Shown here: positions 27,265-35,752 of the stretch, piece after piece
How positions within the stretch are numbered: position 1 is the stretch's first letter
Layout: every line of letters begins with the position of its first letter
DNA from: an uncultured Lachnospiraceae bacterium
GTDB taxonomy: Bacteria > Bacillota > Clostridia > Lachnospirales > Lachnospiraceae
DNA: 59,267 nt
Reading direction: 5' to 3'
NCBI GenBank assembly: GCA_947588845.1
Contig: CANQAR010000008.1
Span: 1 to 59,267 of the forward strand
The notes under the pieces: model-generated
Seen by the model: only the letters and a program-made list of their open reading frames with translations
What the model was told of the DNA's origin: nothing
Databases searched by the model: none
Program-made: the position numbers and the translations under genes

Positions 27265-27332
27265 ATTTTAGCCCGGTTTCATCTCAAGGAGAAGTCTTGA
27301 TTAGTTCATCAGTTCCAACCAAAGGTTATAAC
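27265..27332 (-). promoter_or_regulatory. promoter with 45-bp activator-like element, copy 2
   Basis: The element at 27288-27332 begins GTTATAACCTTTGGTTGGAA on the minus strand and ends with AAGACTTCTCC. TTCTCC (27288-27293) is exactly 17 bp from TAAAAT (27265-27270). It has the same length and phasing as copies at 24068-24112 and 35776-35820. Drives the AKR-alcohol dehydrogenase-AKR genes. Confidence 0.75.
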
Positions 27333-27371
27333 ATTGCCGTTCGCTTCACGCCGGTACTGTAACGGACATAA

Positions 27372-28316
27372 CTATTTTGTCAAAGTGGCAAGCTTTGCGT
27401 ACTCTTCATCGGAAATACGATCGAACCATTCAAGACCAGTCAATTCAGGATTTGTGTTGACCGCTATATGAGCAAATGATGTATCTGCGCTGCCCCCATG
27501 CCAGTGTTTTACCCCCGGAGGACAAAAAGCAACATCGCCCGGATGCAGTACTTCCACCGGCTCTCCTTCGATCTGGTGATAACCGATCCCGTCTGTAGCG
27601 ATCAGGATCTGCCCTCCTTCATGAATATGCCAGTTATTAATTACGCCAGGGTCAAAAACCACGTAGTGCAGAGCTGGCGCTCCGGCAGCATTATCGCTGC
27701 TGATAAGAGAAGACACATAGGCCGGTCCGCTGAATGTATCAGAAGGGAACGACTGCTCTGCCCGCTGAAACATAAACGGGTTATCTTCTGTAATACTTCG
27801 GCCTTCATATTCCACCGCTTCCAGCCCTGCGTAATACTCATCCGAAACTGCTTCTTCTGCGGAAGCCTCCCCGTCCTCCGGTACATAGCCGGAGTCATAG
27901 ATCACCATCTGGGAAAACCAGCTGTCTGGCGCCGCCCCATGCCAGTGTCTCACCCCGGCGGCACATTCTATCACATCGCCTTTCCGGATGATCTGGGCGG
28001 GCTGTCCCTCTTCCTGATAATATCCGACGCCTCCTGTGACCAGGATGATCATTCCGCCGTGACTGTGCCACCCGCTTCGTGCACCCGGCTCAAAAGAAAC
28101 ATTGTTCGTCGCCGGAAAATGATATGTGTCATCGTTTTCTATCATAGGCATAAGATAAGCAGTTCCGGTAAAAGCGCCCGAACTCATCTCAAATCCGAGC
28201 GGGAATACAAGTTCTTCACTTGATGCAATCTCCTCACCCAGAGCTGTGCAGGACGTAAATGTCAGGATCAGGCACGCTGCCATCCACCCATAGATGCTCC
28301 TTCTTATTTTCTTCAT
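27372..28316 (-). CDS. exported double-cupin protein
   Basis: A 314-residue protein with an N-terminal signal and a Cys at TFTSCTALG, possibly a lipoprotein though the lipobox is not ideal. Two cupin domains follow (about residues 60-135 and 205-295). The metal-ligand pairs are seen as 'RSGWHSHGGMIILVTGGVGYYQEEG' with CAAGVRHWHGAA, and NNWHIHEGGQILIATDGIG with CPPGVKHWHGG. Double cupins of this kind are often found with flavodoxin, carboxymuconolactone decarboxylase and AKR genes. The 56-bp gap to the terminator upstream holds repeat copy 3. The reaction is not known. Confidence 0.85.
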   Translation of the reverse strand: MKKIRRSIYGWMAACLILTFTSCTALGEEIASSEELVFPLGFEMSSGAFTGTAYLMPMIENDDTYHFPATNNVSFEPGARSGWHSHGGMIILVTGGVGYYQEEGQPAQIIRKGDVIECAAGVRHWHGAAPDSWFSQMVIYDSGYVPEDGEASAEEAVSDEYYAGLEAVEYEGRSITEDNPFMFQRAEQSFPSDTFSGPAYVSSLISSDNAAGAPALHYVVFDPGVINNWHIHEGGQILIATDGIGYHQIEGEPVEVLHPGDVAFCPPGVKHWHGGSADTSFAHIAVNTNPELTGLEWFDRISDEEYAKLATLTK

Positions 28317-28348
28317 GCGTCATTACCCCCATAAATTTTCTTACAAGA

Positions 28349-28417
28349 ACCTGATCGAACAGGAGACGGCTTTTCCTTCCTGCTCGCCGCACGGTCCTTC
28401 CATATGCAGGCTCGTGT
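28349..28417. repeat. dispersed structured element, shorter copy 3
   Basis: A diverged, shortened relative of 3171-3280 and 8314-8424. It keeps CTGATCGAACAGGAG, a spacer, CTTCCTGCTCGCCGCACGG and then CCATATGCAGGCTCGTG. AACAGGA and TCCTGCTC still pair, and CACG/CGTG close a second, smaller stem. As in the other copies, it lies between a minus-strand terminator and the next minus-strand gene. Confidence 0.5.
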
Positions 28418-28420
28418 ATC

Positions 28421-28450
28421 AAAACGGAGCTGCCGGAAAAATCCGACAGC
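28421..28450 (-). terminator. terminator after flavodoxin-hydrolase gene
   Basis: GCTGTCGGA and TCCGGCAGC form a stem on the minus strand with an ATTTT-type loop, followed by a short CTCCGTTTT. It lies 18 bp beyond the fusion gene's stop codon and separates it from the cupin gene. Confidence 0.7.
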
Positions 28451-28467
28451 CCCAATCCTTTCTCTAA

Positions 28468-30132
28468 TCAGCCAAGTGTACTCTGGATCCAGTTCTCGAT
28501 ATGTTCCGCGATCACGTCATTATTCAGATCCTGGAACATCATATGATCGTTTCCGTAGATCCCTTCATCCGGCAGACTCACCACGGTACAGGTACCGCCT
28601 GCAGCCGTATATGCTTCTTCAAACACATCCGCCGATGATTTCATCATAGTCCACATACCCGCTGCCGGAACATCTGTGAACTCTTCTCCAATGTAATCTC
28701 CATAGTAAAACGCCACCGGTATCTGCTTTTCCACAAGAGCCTGATAATCTTCGCTGTCCGTCATAGGAGCTCCGCCCGGTTCGATCGCTATGATCGCCGC
28801 AATATGATCCGTGTATCTGGCCGTCTCCCATCCAGGCATGCCGCCCTGGGAATGTGTGACGAGAATGGAATCCTTTCCGGTTCTCTCATATACTTCGTCG
28901 ATGGCAGCCGCCACTGCCTGCGCCACTACTGTAGTATCAATATTCTGGTCCCCGTTTGCAGAATCCATTGCCGTATCCGGCGTCATCTGACGGAAGAACT
29001 GATCCAGCACTTCTTCACCCTGCGGGAACTGGGAATTCTCATTGTAAGTAAACGCGCCGTCGATATAAGTTCCGATACGGAACTGCGTGTACCAGGTCTG
29101 ATCCGAAGGCTCCGTGCTTATTGTACCGGCAACGGATGTCTGCCCCGCTTCTCCGCGTCTTGGCTGGTCAATCAGAAACACACCGTGTCCCATTCTCAGA
29201 AACATGTCAGACCAGCCTTCCCTGCCGTCCGGCGTAGTCATCCAGGACATTCTGGACTGCCCATACCCATGAAGGAACACCATCGGGAGTCCCGTTTCTT
29301 CCGCCGGAATCTGATACAGCACATTCGCGTGATCCACATGAGAAGTCGAACCCTCTCTTGACGTATAATAGCTGGAAACGTCAAATGTCCCGTCCGATTC
29401 TGTCACGGTCCCTCCTGCGGAAAAGATTCCCTGATCCGCGATCATCAGGACATCCGTACTTTCCCGTGCCACATCGGCATCTTCCTCTGCTGTCTCATCA
29501 GAAGCCTGCTCCGCCGCAGTTTCAGCCGGAAGCGCCAGACTGCTGACCCACTCCGCAACCTCTTCGGCATCTGCGGAAGAAGAAAAGCGCTTTCCTTCCA
29601 GCCAGTCGCCTGTTCCGGCGGCCTCCGCCAGCAGTTCTCCGCTCTCACCAAATCCGGAACTCGACGATGTGCAGAAAGGAATCACTGTTTTTCCTGTAAA
29701 ATCATTGGCAGCGATAAATCCGTCCACGACCCAGGAAGCATTTCCCCACCAGATCGGATACCCGATAAACACTGTGTTGTAAGACTCCCATCCCTCAACC
29801 GTAGTCTCTTCAAGCTCCACTTCCCTGTCCTCTGGATGCTCATGTTCGTAACAAACCCGGCTGTTTTCGTCTGTCCAGTCCAGATCTGCGTCACTGTACG
29901 GTTCTGTCGGGATCAGCTGAAACAGGTCCGCATTTAATGTCTCTGCGATATCATTTGCGACCGCCTCAGTATGGCCTGTTGCGGAATAATAGACTACCAG
30001 TGTCTTTCCTCCGTCTGTCTCCGCGCTTTCTGCCCTCGCGATTCCACAGGCATACGCCCAGCTGAACACAAGCAGAACGCCCATCAAAACCATGATCCAC
30101 ATTCTGTTTTTTAATACCAGTTCTTTTTTCAT
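28468..30132 (-). CDS. exported flavodoxin fused to an alpha/beta hydrolase
   Basis: A 554-residue fusion. An N-terminal signal ('WIMVLMGVLLVFSWAYACG') is followed by a flavodoxin domain (about residues 35-190) with the FMN phosphate loop YYSATGHTEAVA and the Flavodoxin_4-like TVFIGYPIWWGNASW. An acidic linker leads to an alpha/beta hydrolase (about 230-550), with VFLHGYGQSRMSW, the nucleophile elbow VTHSQGGMPG and a late His in GNDHMMFQDL. Start at 30132 has AAGGAGG 6 nt upstream; an earlier ATG overlaps no ribosome site. It would place a flavoprotein and a hydrolase outside the membrane in one chain, which is unusual. Last gene before a terminator in the operon that starts at 35693. Confidence 0.85.
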   Translation of the reverse strand: MKKELVLKNRMWIMVLMGVLLVFSWAYACGIARAESAETDGGKTLVVYYSATGHTEAVANDIAETLNADLFQLIPTEPYSDADLDWTDENSRVCYEHEHPEDREVELEETTVEGWESYNTVFIGYPIWWGNASWVVDGFIAANDFTGKTVIPFCTSSSSGFGESGELLAEAAGTGDWLEGKRFSSSADAEEVAEWVSSLALPAETAAEQASDETAEEDADVARESTDVLMIADQGIFSAGGTVTESDGTFDVSSYYTSREGSTSHVDHANVLYQIPAEETGLPMVFLHGYGQSRMSWMTTPDGREGWSDMFLRMGHGVFLIDQPRRGEAGQTSVAGTISTEPSDQTWYTQFRIGTYIDGAFTYNENSQFPQGEEVLDQFFRQMTPDTAMDSANGDQNIDTTVVAQAVAAAIDEVYERTGKDSILVTHSQGGMPGWETARYTDHIAAIIAIEPGGAPMTDSEDYQALVEKQIPVAFYYGDYIGEEFTDVPAAGMWTMMKSSADVFEEAYTAAGGTCTVVSLPDEGIYGNDHMMFQDLNNDVIAEHIENWIQSTLG

Positions 30133-30186
30133 TTTCTGCCTCCTTATAATTTCCTTTAACTTCATTTCCTTCTATTTCTCACACTG

Positions 30187-30969
30187 TCACTGGTTAAACA
30201 GCCAGCCCATTATTTTTTCATCGCGGGCAAAGAGCCCGCCTCCGCCATGCTGGTTATTCATACCTCTGTCTGTGAAATAGCTTTCGTCTTTAATATCCAG
30301 GACCAGCAGCTTATCGATTTTTCTCTCCGACAACCCCTGCTGCACATACAGTTCATGCAGTGTGTCATAAGCTTCCTGTGTCGGTTCAGAGCCATAATAT
30401 TCATCGTCCTGCCCTACGGCAAGATAAACCGGGGTGCGGCTTTGCGCCAAAACTTTCAGATCTCCGTCCCACTGAGAGCTGCAGTGCAGGTAGGCCGTGA
30501 ACAGCTCCGGGCGTTTCCCCATGACGATGGACATGGTCTCCCCGCCGCCGGAATAGCCGTTGGCGTAGACTTTCGTTCTGTCAATGTTATACTGCTCCAG
30601 AAAGTATTCCAGAAGAGCAATCGTCTGATCCGCGGAGGTTTCGCCCCAGTCGGAAAGCTGCGGAGCGACGATGATCATTTTTTCATTGTATTTCTGCGCT
30701 TCAAATCCGAACGCCTCGGATTTCAGATTCTGCGCGACACCCTGAAAATACAGGCCCTCATATCCCGGCAAGGTGAAATACAGCGCGTATGGTTTGCTTC
30801 CATCATAACTTTCCGGAATATAGACATTATAATGAATATCCCCATCCGTTTTTGAATGAAAAACGTTGTCCGTTATAAAACCGCGATACTTTCCGGTTCC
30901 GGTCTGAACAGGAGGAACAGTGCCGGAACCATTTATAGTTCCTGGTCCGTCACGCTCTTTTTTATCCAT
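30187..30969 (-). CDS. esterase (PHB-depolymerase/feruloyl-esterase-like), possibly made by frameshifting
   Basis: A 260-residue alpha/beta hydrolase. 'YNVYIPESYDGSKPYALYFT' begins the fold, the nucleophile elbow is NGYSGGGETM near residue 143, Asp may be in VGQDDEYYG and His in NNQHGGGG. The only ATG, at 30969, lies inside the flavodoxin gene, overlaps it by 37 nt and has no clear ribosome binding site. There is no signal peptide, although all partner hydrolases in this operon have one. A -1 shift at the A AAA AAG site would join it to the exported flavodoxin. Alternatives are coupled re-initiation or a recent frameshift mutation. Confidence 0.8.
   Translation of the reverse strand: MDKKERDGPGTINGSGTVPPVQTGTGKYRGFITDNVFHSKTDGDIHYNVYIPESYDGSKPYALYFTLPGYEGLYFQGVAQNLKSEAFGFEAQKYNEKMIIVAPQLSDWGETSADQTIALLEYFLEQYNIDRTKVYANGYSGGGETMSIVMGKRPELFTAYLHCSSQWDGDLKVLAQSRTPVYLAVGQDDEYYGSEPTQEAYDTLHELYVQQGLSERKIDKLLVLDIKDESYFTDRGMNNQHGGGGLFARDEKIMGWLFNQ
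30895..30963 (-). promoter_or_regulatory. candidate -1 ribosomal frameshift signal
   Basis: The heptamer A AAA AAG (30957-30963, minus strand) is read in the flavodoxin frame as ATA AAA AAG, the canonical X XXY YYZ register. A -1 slip continues as GAG CGT GAC, which is exactly the esterase frame. Downstream, GGTTCCGG (30923-30930) and CCGGAACC (30895-30902) form a perfect 8-bp stem, and GGAAC/GTTCC at 30925-30942 offers a shorter alternative. Spacing to the stems (14-26 nt) is longer than the usual 5-9 nt. Confidence 0.5.
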
Positions 30970-31562
30970 TTATCCACTGTTTTCTGCGATGGGACGCCAT
31001 AAAAATTACGTCCTTTCAGCCATTTCGTTTTGCCGGAAATAATCGCGCTTTTCTTAAGATGTTTCGCGCTGCTTCCAATTCCGCTGCTTGAGGAAGTGCA
31101 GAACGGAACTACCGTCTTTCCTTTCAGACTGACCTTTTCAACAAGACTGTACAGGATATGCGGCGCTTCGCCCCACCAGATCGGATATCCGATATAAACT
31201 ACGTCCGCCTTTTTGACAGCCTTTTTAATAGCATTTAAATTTCTGATCTCAGGCCTCACTTTGCTTTTTGCTGGAGAAGCCGCGCTTTCATGCTCGATTG
31301 TCACACGGCTGTTATTGTCTGTCCAGTCAATGTCTTCATCCGTATAGGGGTCTGCCGCCTTGATCTCAATGAGCTGTCCCTTTGTGTTCTTTTTAATCCT
31401 CTCCGCAGCCCCTTTTGTAGTTCCCGTTGCGCTGAAATACAGAATCACAGTATTTTTCTTTGTTTCTGCCTCCGCAGCAGTTCCATTCGTCTTTGCACAC
31501 GCAAAGGCTATGGCAAATACTAAAAACAGCGACAATAAACGGAACTGTCTTTTTCTTCTCAT
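30933..31562 (-). CDS. exported flavodoxin
   Basis: A 209-residue protein. A signal segment (FRLLSLFLVFAIAFACAK) leads to a flavodoxin domain with the FMN loop YFSATGTTKGAA, 'VVYIGYPIWWGEAPHILYSL' and PFCTSSSSGIGSSA, all of the Flavodoxin_4 type and close to the N-terminal half of 28468-30132. The start at 31562 is set by GGAGGAG about 12 nt upstream; longer frames extend into the permease gene. An exported flavodoxin is unusual because FMN must be bound outside or carried through a folded-protein route. The end of the gene overlaps the esterase and holds a slippery heptamer. Confidence 0.85.
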   Translation of the reverse strand: MRRKRQFRLLSLFLVFAIAFACAKTNGTAAEAETKKNTVILYFSATGTTKGAAERIKKNTKGQLIEIKAADPYTDEDIDWTDNNSRVTIEHESAASPAKSKVRPEIRNLNAIKKAVKKADVVYIGYPIWWGEAPHILYSLVEKVSLKGKTVVPFCTSSSSGIGSSAKHLKKSAIISGKTKWLKGRNFYGVPSQKTVDKWIKKSVTDQEL

Positions 31563-31585
31563 TTCTATAACTTCTCCTCCTTCAT

Positions 31586-32500
31586 TTAAATAATCTGATT
31601 GACGATCAGCCCTGTAACAAGCGAAAACGCCATCACAAAGGCGAGATACAGCAGAAACCGTCTGATTCCAAGAACGATCTTCAGCGCGCCCAGATTGGTG
31701 ATCTTCGTGGACGGCCCGGTCAGCATGAACGCCGCCGCGCTTCCCATGCTCATGCCGGAATACAGCCACTCCCGGATGAGCGGGATCGTACCGCCTCCGC
31801 AGGCGTAGAGCGGCACGCCGATCGTCGCAGCCATCAGAACGCCGAAGCCCTCATTGGATTTCCCGAACAGCGAAGCAAAGGAATCCGCCGGTACGTACCT
31901 CTGGAACAAAGCCGACAGCAGCACACCGACAAGGAACCACGGACCGGTTGCCCGGATATTCCTGCCAATGTTTTTGACAAGCCGCAGAACAATGTTCGGA
32001 TCTGTGTCATGGTTATGCGGCCCGTCAAAGCCGGTAAAATCGAAAAACGATTTATCCCTGTAGAAAAAACGGATCAGGAGCCCCGCCACGCAGCCGCAGA
32101 TGAAACAGGATACAATCCGGATCGCCAGCGCTGCGCTTCCCAAAGCCGTACTGTAAATAATGAGCTGCGGGTTAAGCAGGATAGAACTCATCATAAACGC
32201 CGCAAGCCAGTCATCCCGCATGCCGCTTTTGGAAAAGGACGCAGCCAGTGGTATTGTTCCGTACATACACAGAGGGGAGGCAATGCCGAGAATACTCGCA
32301 GGAATCACGCCCAACGCGCCCAGCTTTTTATCACTCATACTGCGGAACAAACCGTGAATGCGGTCCTTGACAAAAACAGAAATCACGCTGCCAAGGACAA
32401 TGCCCAGCACGTAATACCAGAAGATCTGCCTCAACTGAACAGTAAAATAATACCAGACATAGATAAATTCACGCTGGATCACTTCCCCTGCCTGTCCCAT
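31586..32500 (-). CDS. YraQ/UPF0718-family permease
   Basis: A 304-residue polytopic membrane protein with about eight spans. 'GVIPASILGIASPLCMYGTIPLA' and 'GVPLYACGGGTIPLIREWL' are the paired re-entrant segments of the permease family that includes YraQ and the organoarsenical exporter ArsP. The Cys in SPLCMYGTIPL and CGGG match the metal-related positions of that family. No arsenic genes are nearby. AAAGGAG precedes the ATG. The transported compound is unknown; the setting suggests transport of a substrate or product of the exported enzymes. Confidence 0.88.
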   Translation of the reverse strand: MGQAGEVIQREFIYVWYYFTVQLRQIFWYYVLGIVLGSVISVFVKDRIHGLFRSMSDKKLGALGVIPASILGIASPLCMYGTIPLAASFSKSGMRDDWLAAFMMSSILLNPQLIIYSTALGSAALAIRIVSCFICGCVAGLLIRFFYRDKSFFDFTGFDGPHNHDTDPNIVLRLVKNIGRNIRATGPWFLVGVLLSALFQRYVPADSFASLFGKSNEGFGVLMAATIGVPLYACGGGTIPLIREWLYSGMSMGSAAAFMLTGPSTKITNLGALKIVLGIRRFLLYLAFVMAFSLVTGLIVNQII

Positions 32501-32559
32501 ACGAAATCACTCCTTTCCGTGGACTTATATTTGTGGTGGTTCAAATACCGAAGACTGCC

Positions 32560-33543
32560 TCAGTCATCAATGTTCTTCAGCTGATAGGTACGGCTTCCCA
32601 GACCGATCGCTTCCCCGGCTTCCAGGACATGCGCGCCGTGCTGTCCTTCGACGCGGCGGACGAAGCTTTCATTTCCCTCCGCCTGATAAATCAGATCCAG
32701 GCAGGCCTGATCCAGCGCTACAGGGTCGGTGGAAGCGAGAATACCGATATCGTGGATATCCGGCTCTGCGGGATTGCCGTCGCAGTCACAATCGATGGAA
32801 AGGCGGTTCATCACATTCACAAACAGAATATTTCCGTCCAGATAATCCACCACCGATTTTCCGGCGTCCGCCATGGACTCAAGAAAAGCGTCCTGGTCTC
32901 CGCCCCATGGGCTTGTGTGGCTGTTTCCCGCCGTATGGATCAGACATTTCCCTTCCTGCGAGCCGATACCGATCGAGATGTTCTTGATCGCGCCTCCGAA
33001 ACCGGCCATCGCATGGCCCTTGAAATGGGATAATACCAGAAATCCGTCAAAATCGCCGAAATGCGCGCCCACATAATTTTCAGAGAGCCGCTGTCCGCCC
33101 TCCACGGGAATAATCATGGAATCATCCTCGTCCATAATGACAAAGCCTTTTCCCAGATCCGTGAAACCGTGATCCTCCGCCACCTGATAGTGCATGGCCG
33201 TCTCAGAGCGGGAACCGCCATACGCCGTATTGCACTCCACAATAGTTCCGTCCACACGTTCCACCAGATCACGAATGAGATCCGGATCCAGGTAATTGCT
33301 GGCTGGCGGCTCTCCCGTGGAGAGCTTGACCGCGATGTTGTCACCGGTCAGTTCCACACCCAGCGCCTCATAGACCGCCATCAATCCCTCCGGGGAGATA
33401 TCTTCCGTCATATAAACCACGGAGGAAGAACTGTTCCCGTCCTCCGCACCACTTTGATCTTCGGTTTCTGCTGCCTGACTGACACAGGTAAAAAGACCTG
33501 ATGCCAGAGCAAAGCTTAAAAAGAATGCAGTTAATTTTTTCAT
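32560..33543 (-). CDS. exported DUF362 protein
   Basis: A 327-residue protein with a signal peptide (KKLTAFFLSFALASGLFTC ... SQAAE) and one DUF362 domain. It shares with 21302-23011 the long matches 'AVKLSTGEPPASNYL', VECNTAYGGSR, HFKGHAMAGFGGAIKNISIG and DIGILASTDPVALDQA, but lacks the repeat and fibronectin-like parts. Invariant Cys in CDCDGNPAEPD and HIS-rich HFKGHAMAG might bind metal. AGAAAGGAG precedes the ATG. It is the second gene of the operon headed by the large esterase. Function unknown. Confidence 0.88.
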   Translation of the reverse strand: MKKLTAFFLSFALASGLFTCVSQAAETEDQSGAEDGNSSSSVVYMTEDISPEGLMAVYEALGVELTGDNIAVKLSTGEPPASNYLDPDLIRDLVERVDGTIVECNTAYGGSRSETAMHYQVAEDHGFTDLGKGFVIMDEDDSMIIPVEGGQRLSENYVGAHFGDFDGFLVLSHFKGHAMAGFGGAIKNISIGIGSQEGKCLIHTAGNSHTSPWGGDQDAFLESMADAGKSVVDYLDGNILFVNVMNRLSIDCDCDGNPAEPDIHDIGILASTDPVALDQACLDLIYQAEGNESFVRRVEGQHGAHVLEAGEAIGLGSRTYQLKNIDD

Positions 33544-33692
33544 GATTGTACTCCTTTCTATTAATCTTCATTTGTCCGAAAAGATCTGTTTTTCGGTAAT
33601 GTTGAGGCAAACGATATTTTGTCTCCATAATGCCAAAATCAAAAGCCGGGCGCTGACTGCATTGTCAGAATTATTTGCTTTCCACCATGTCG

Positions 33693-35693
33693 TTACATCT
33701 GCCGTTCCCAAAATGCCACAGCGTCGTTGATCCAGCCCTCCGCCACAGTGCCTGTTCCCAGTCCAAATCCATGAGGCAGTCCCTTATAGGCGTGAAATTC
33801 TGTCGGAATGCCAGCGGCGTCCATCGCTTTCAGGCGGCTCTGCATCGTCCTCCAGTTTGCAATCCAGTCGTTTGTTCCGACGCAGACATAGGTCGGCGGA
33901 TCGGTTTTCTGATATTCAGTATGGCCCGTATACTGCATGACAACGGTCCCTGCCTGCGGCAGATTGTCACCGCCAAAATAAGCCGGGCCATAGGAACCGA
34001 CATCCGCGGCCATTCTCGCGCCCGCCGAACCGCCCCACAGGGAATAACAGTCCGTGTCCACTTCCAGTTCATCCGCATGGGCAAAGATAAAGCTGACCGC
34101 TCTTGCCAGATCCTCGCAGGCAGTATCCCAGCCGGGACGATAGATCAGCGCAAAGGCGTTGTATCCCATTTTTGAAAGCTCCAGAGCGTGGGGAAAGCTG
34201 TCATGCATGGCCCCTACATAGGCAAACCCGCCCCCTGCGTTACAGACCGCAAATTTTCCTCCGGGATTTCCTTTAAAGAAGAATAAGCCGGTATCTGCTT
34301 TATCCGGGTCCACGGCCTTTTCCTCGTCAGTATAGATATCATAAAAAACCGTCTCGCCCGCTTCTGCGTGAGATTTCATGTAATTGACAATCTCCACTGT
34401 TTTGTTGGGGTCGATATAGTTGTACCATGTAAGCTGAAGATCCCCAAGTGTATCTCCGCTCCAGTAACCTGTATCTGCCGGAAAAATCAGCCTTCCGTAA
34501 TCTCCGAAAACCGGGTCGTTCATGACATCAGAAATCAAGGTATCATCTGTAAAGACTGTCGACCCTTCTGTATGCAGTTCTGTCTCCAGCCCTTCCTGAA
34601 AGTCCCCACTGTCATGGAAAAACAGAGGAAGCGCATTATAGAGATATTCCTGCACGGCGTCAAAGTCGTGATAGCCGCCGTCCTTCTGATAAAAAACATA
34701 ATGTTCCGGCGTAAACACATCATTTCTTTCCAGCATTTCTTCCGCCTGCATCAAAGTCTGACTCTTCACAGCGTCCTGTGTACCGACGGCATGATAGATA
34801 AAATAGCCTCTCTCATCCAGATTCTCATCTTTCACAAGCTGCTCGATGAAATCTACATTCTTTTCCGTCTGGAAATCGCCGTAAGTCCCATAGTACCAGC
34901 AGGAGCCGCTCATCGGCAGAAAATACCGGATATAATCATAGTCATAACAGAACTGCAGCCATGTGGTGACAGAGCCCAGAGAAAAGCCTCCAAACGCCCG
35001 GTGATCGCGGGACGCTTTCAGATCCTCCTCTGAGGCCGACCGCGCATAGGTATGGAACCTTCCTTCCACCGCAGGCATCAGATAATCTTCAAAATCCCGA
35101 TGGAACTGCCGGAATTCCTGAATGGAACTGCTAAAATCGGTACTGCTGTTCTCGTTATAAAACGTAGCCGATACGATAATGAGCGGCGGAATATCACCGT
35201 TTGCGATCAGATTGTCAAACAGATTTTTCGTCCCGGAAAACTCAAAATACTCTCCGGCATGACCGCCCCAGCCATGCATAAGATAAAGAATATTATACCG
35301 TGTCTTTGTGTCACTTTCGTCATATCCGTATGGCGTATAAACATAAGCAGTTTTCGTGATGGCAGCGCCGTCCCGGACATAATCTCTGGATCCGTAGTCA
35401 AGACGCACAATGCTGCCCTGTTTATCGGCCGTTTCTGTGTATTCTTCCGGCACAGCTGTCGTCCAGCCAGTCTGGGAAATTTCCATCTTCATGTCATCCT
35501 CTTCTGTTCCCGTATTTTTATCCGATACACTGCTGTTTTCCGCTTCCTGCATTTCGTCTGATTCACTTTCGTTTTCCGATTTGTCTTCCAATCCCGGAGA
35601 CTCGTCTGAGGCACTTCCGTTTGCTCCGCAGGCATTTAGAAAAATGAGGATCAAAACCATCATTATCAGGAATATCACATATTTTTGTTTCAT
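33693..35693 (-). CDS. lipoprotein with two esterase domains
   Basis: A 666-residue predicted lipoprotein (lipobox FLNACGANG), with an acidic linker and then two alpha/beta hydrolases. The first (about residues 90-370) resembles XynZ-type feruloyl esterases: YLMHGWGGHAGEY, FGGFSLGSVTTW for the nucleophile, and YHDFDAVQEYL for a possible His. The second (about 450-665) resembles BD-FAE-type esterases: NAGGGFAYVG as oxyanion hole, LWGGSAGARMAAD as nucleophile elbow and KGLPHGFGLG for His. GAGGGG precedes the ATG. It heads the operon under the third copy of the 45-bp element. Confidence 0.85.
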   Translation of the reverse strand: MKQKYVIFLIMMVLILIFLNACGANGSASDESPGLEDKSENESESDEMQEAENSSVSDKNTGTEEDDMKMEISQTGWTTAVPEEYTETADKQGSIVRLDYGSRDYVRDGAAITKTAYVYTPYGYDESDTKTRYNILYLMHGWGGHAGEYFEFSGTKNLFDNLIANGDIPPLIIVSATFYNENSSTDFSSSIQEFRQFHRDFEDYLMPAVEGRFHTYARSASEEDLKASRDHRAFGGFSLGSVTTWLQFCYDYDYIRYFLPMSGSCWYYGTYGDFQTEKNVDFIEQLVKDENLDERGYFIYHAVGTQDAVKSQTLMQAEEMLERNDVFTPEHYVFYQKDGGYHDFDAVQEYLYNALPLFFHDSGDFQEGLETELHTEGSTVFTDDTLISDVMNDPVFGDYGRLIFPADTGYWSGDTLGDLQLTWYNYIDPNKTVEIVNYMKSHAEAGETVFYDIYTDEEKAVDPDKADTGLFFFKGNPGGKFAVCNAGGGFAYVGAMHDSFPHALELSKMGYNAFALIYRPGWDTACEDLARAVSFIFAHADELEVDTDCYSLWGGSAGARMAADVGSYGPAYFGGDNLPQAGTVVMQYTGHTEYQKTDPPTYVCVGTNDWIANWRTMQSRLKAMDAAGIPTEFHAYKGLPHGFGLGTGTVAEGWINDAVAFWERQM

Positions 35694-35752
35694 CTAATCC
35701 CCCTCTCTTTCGAAATACCATCTGGCTGCAGCTGAAATAAAACTTTTCTTAC

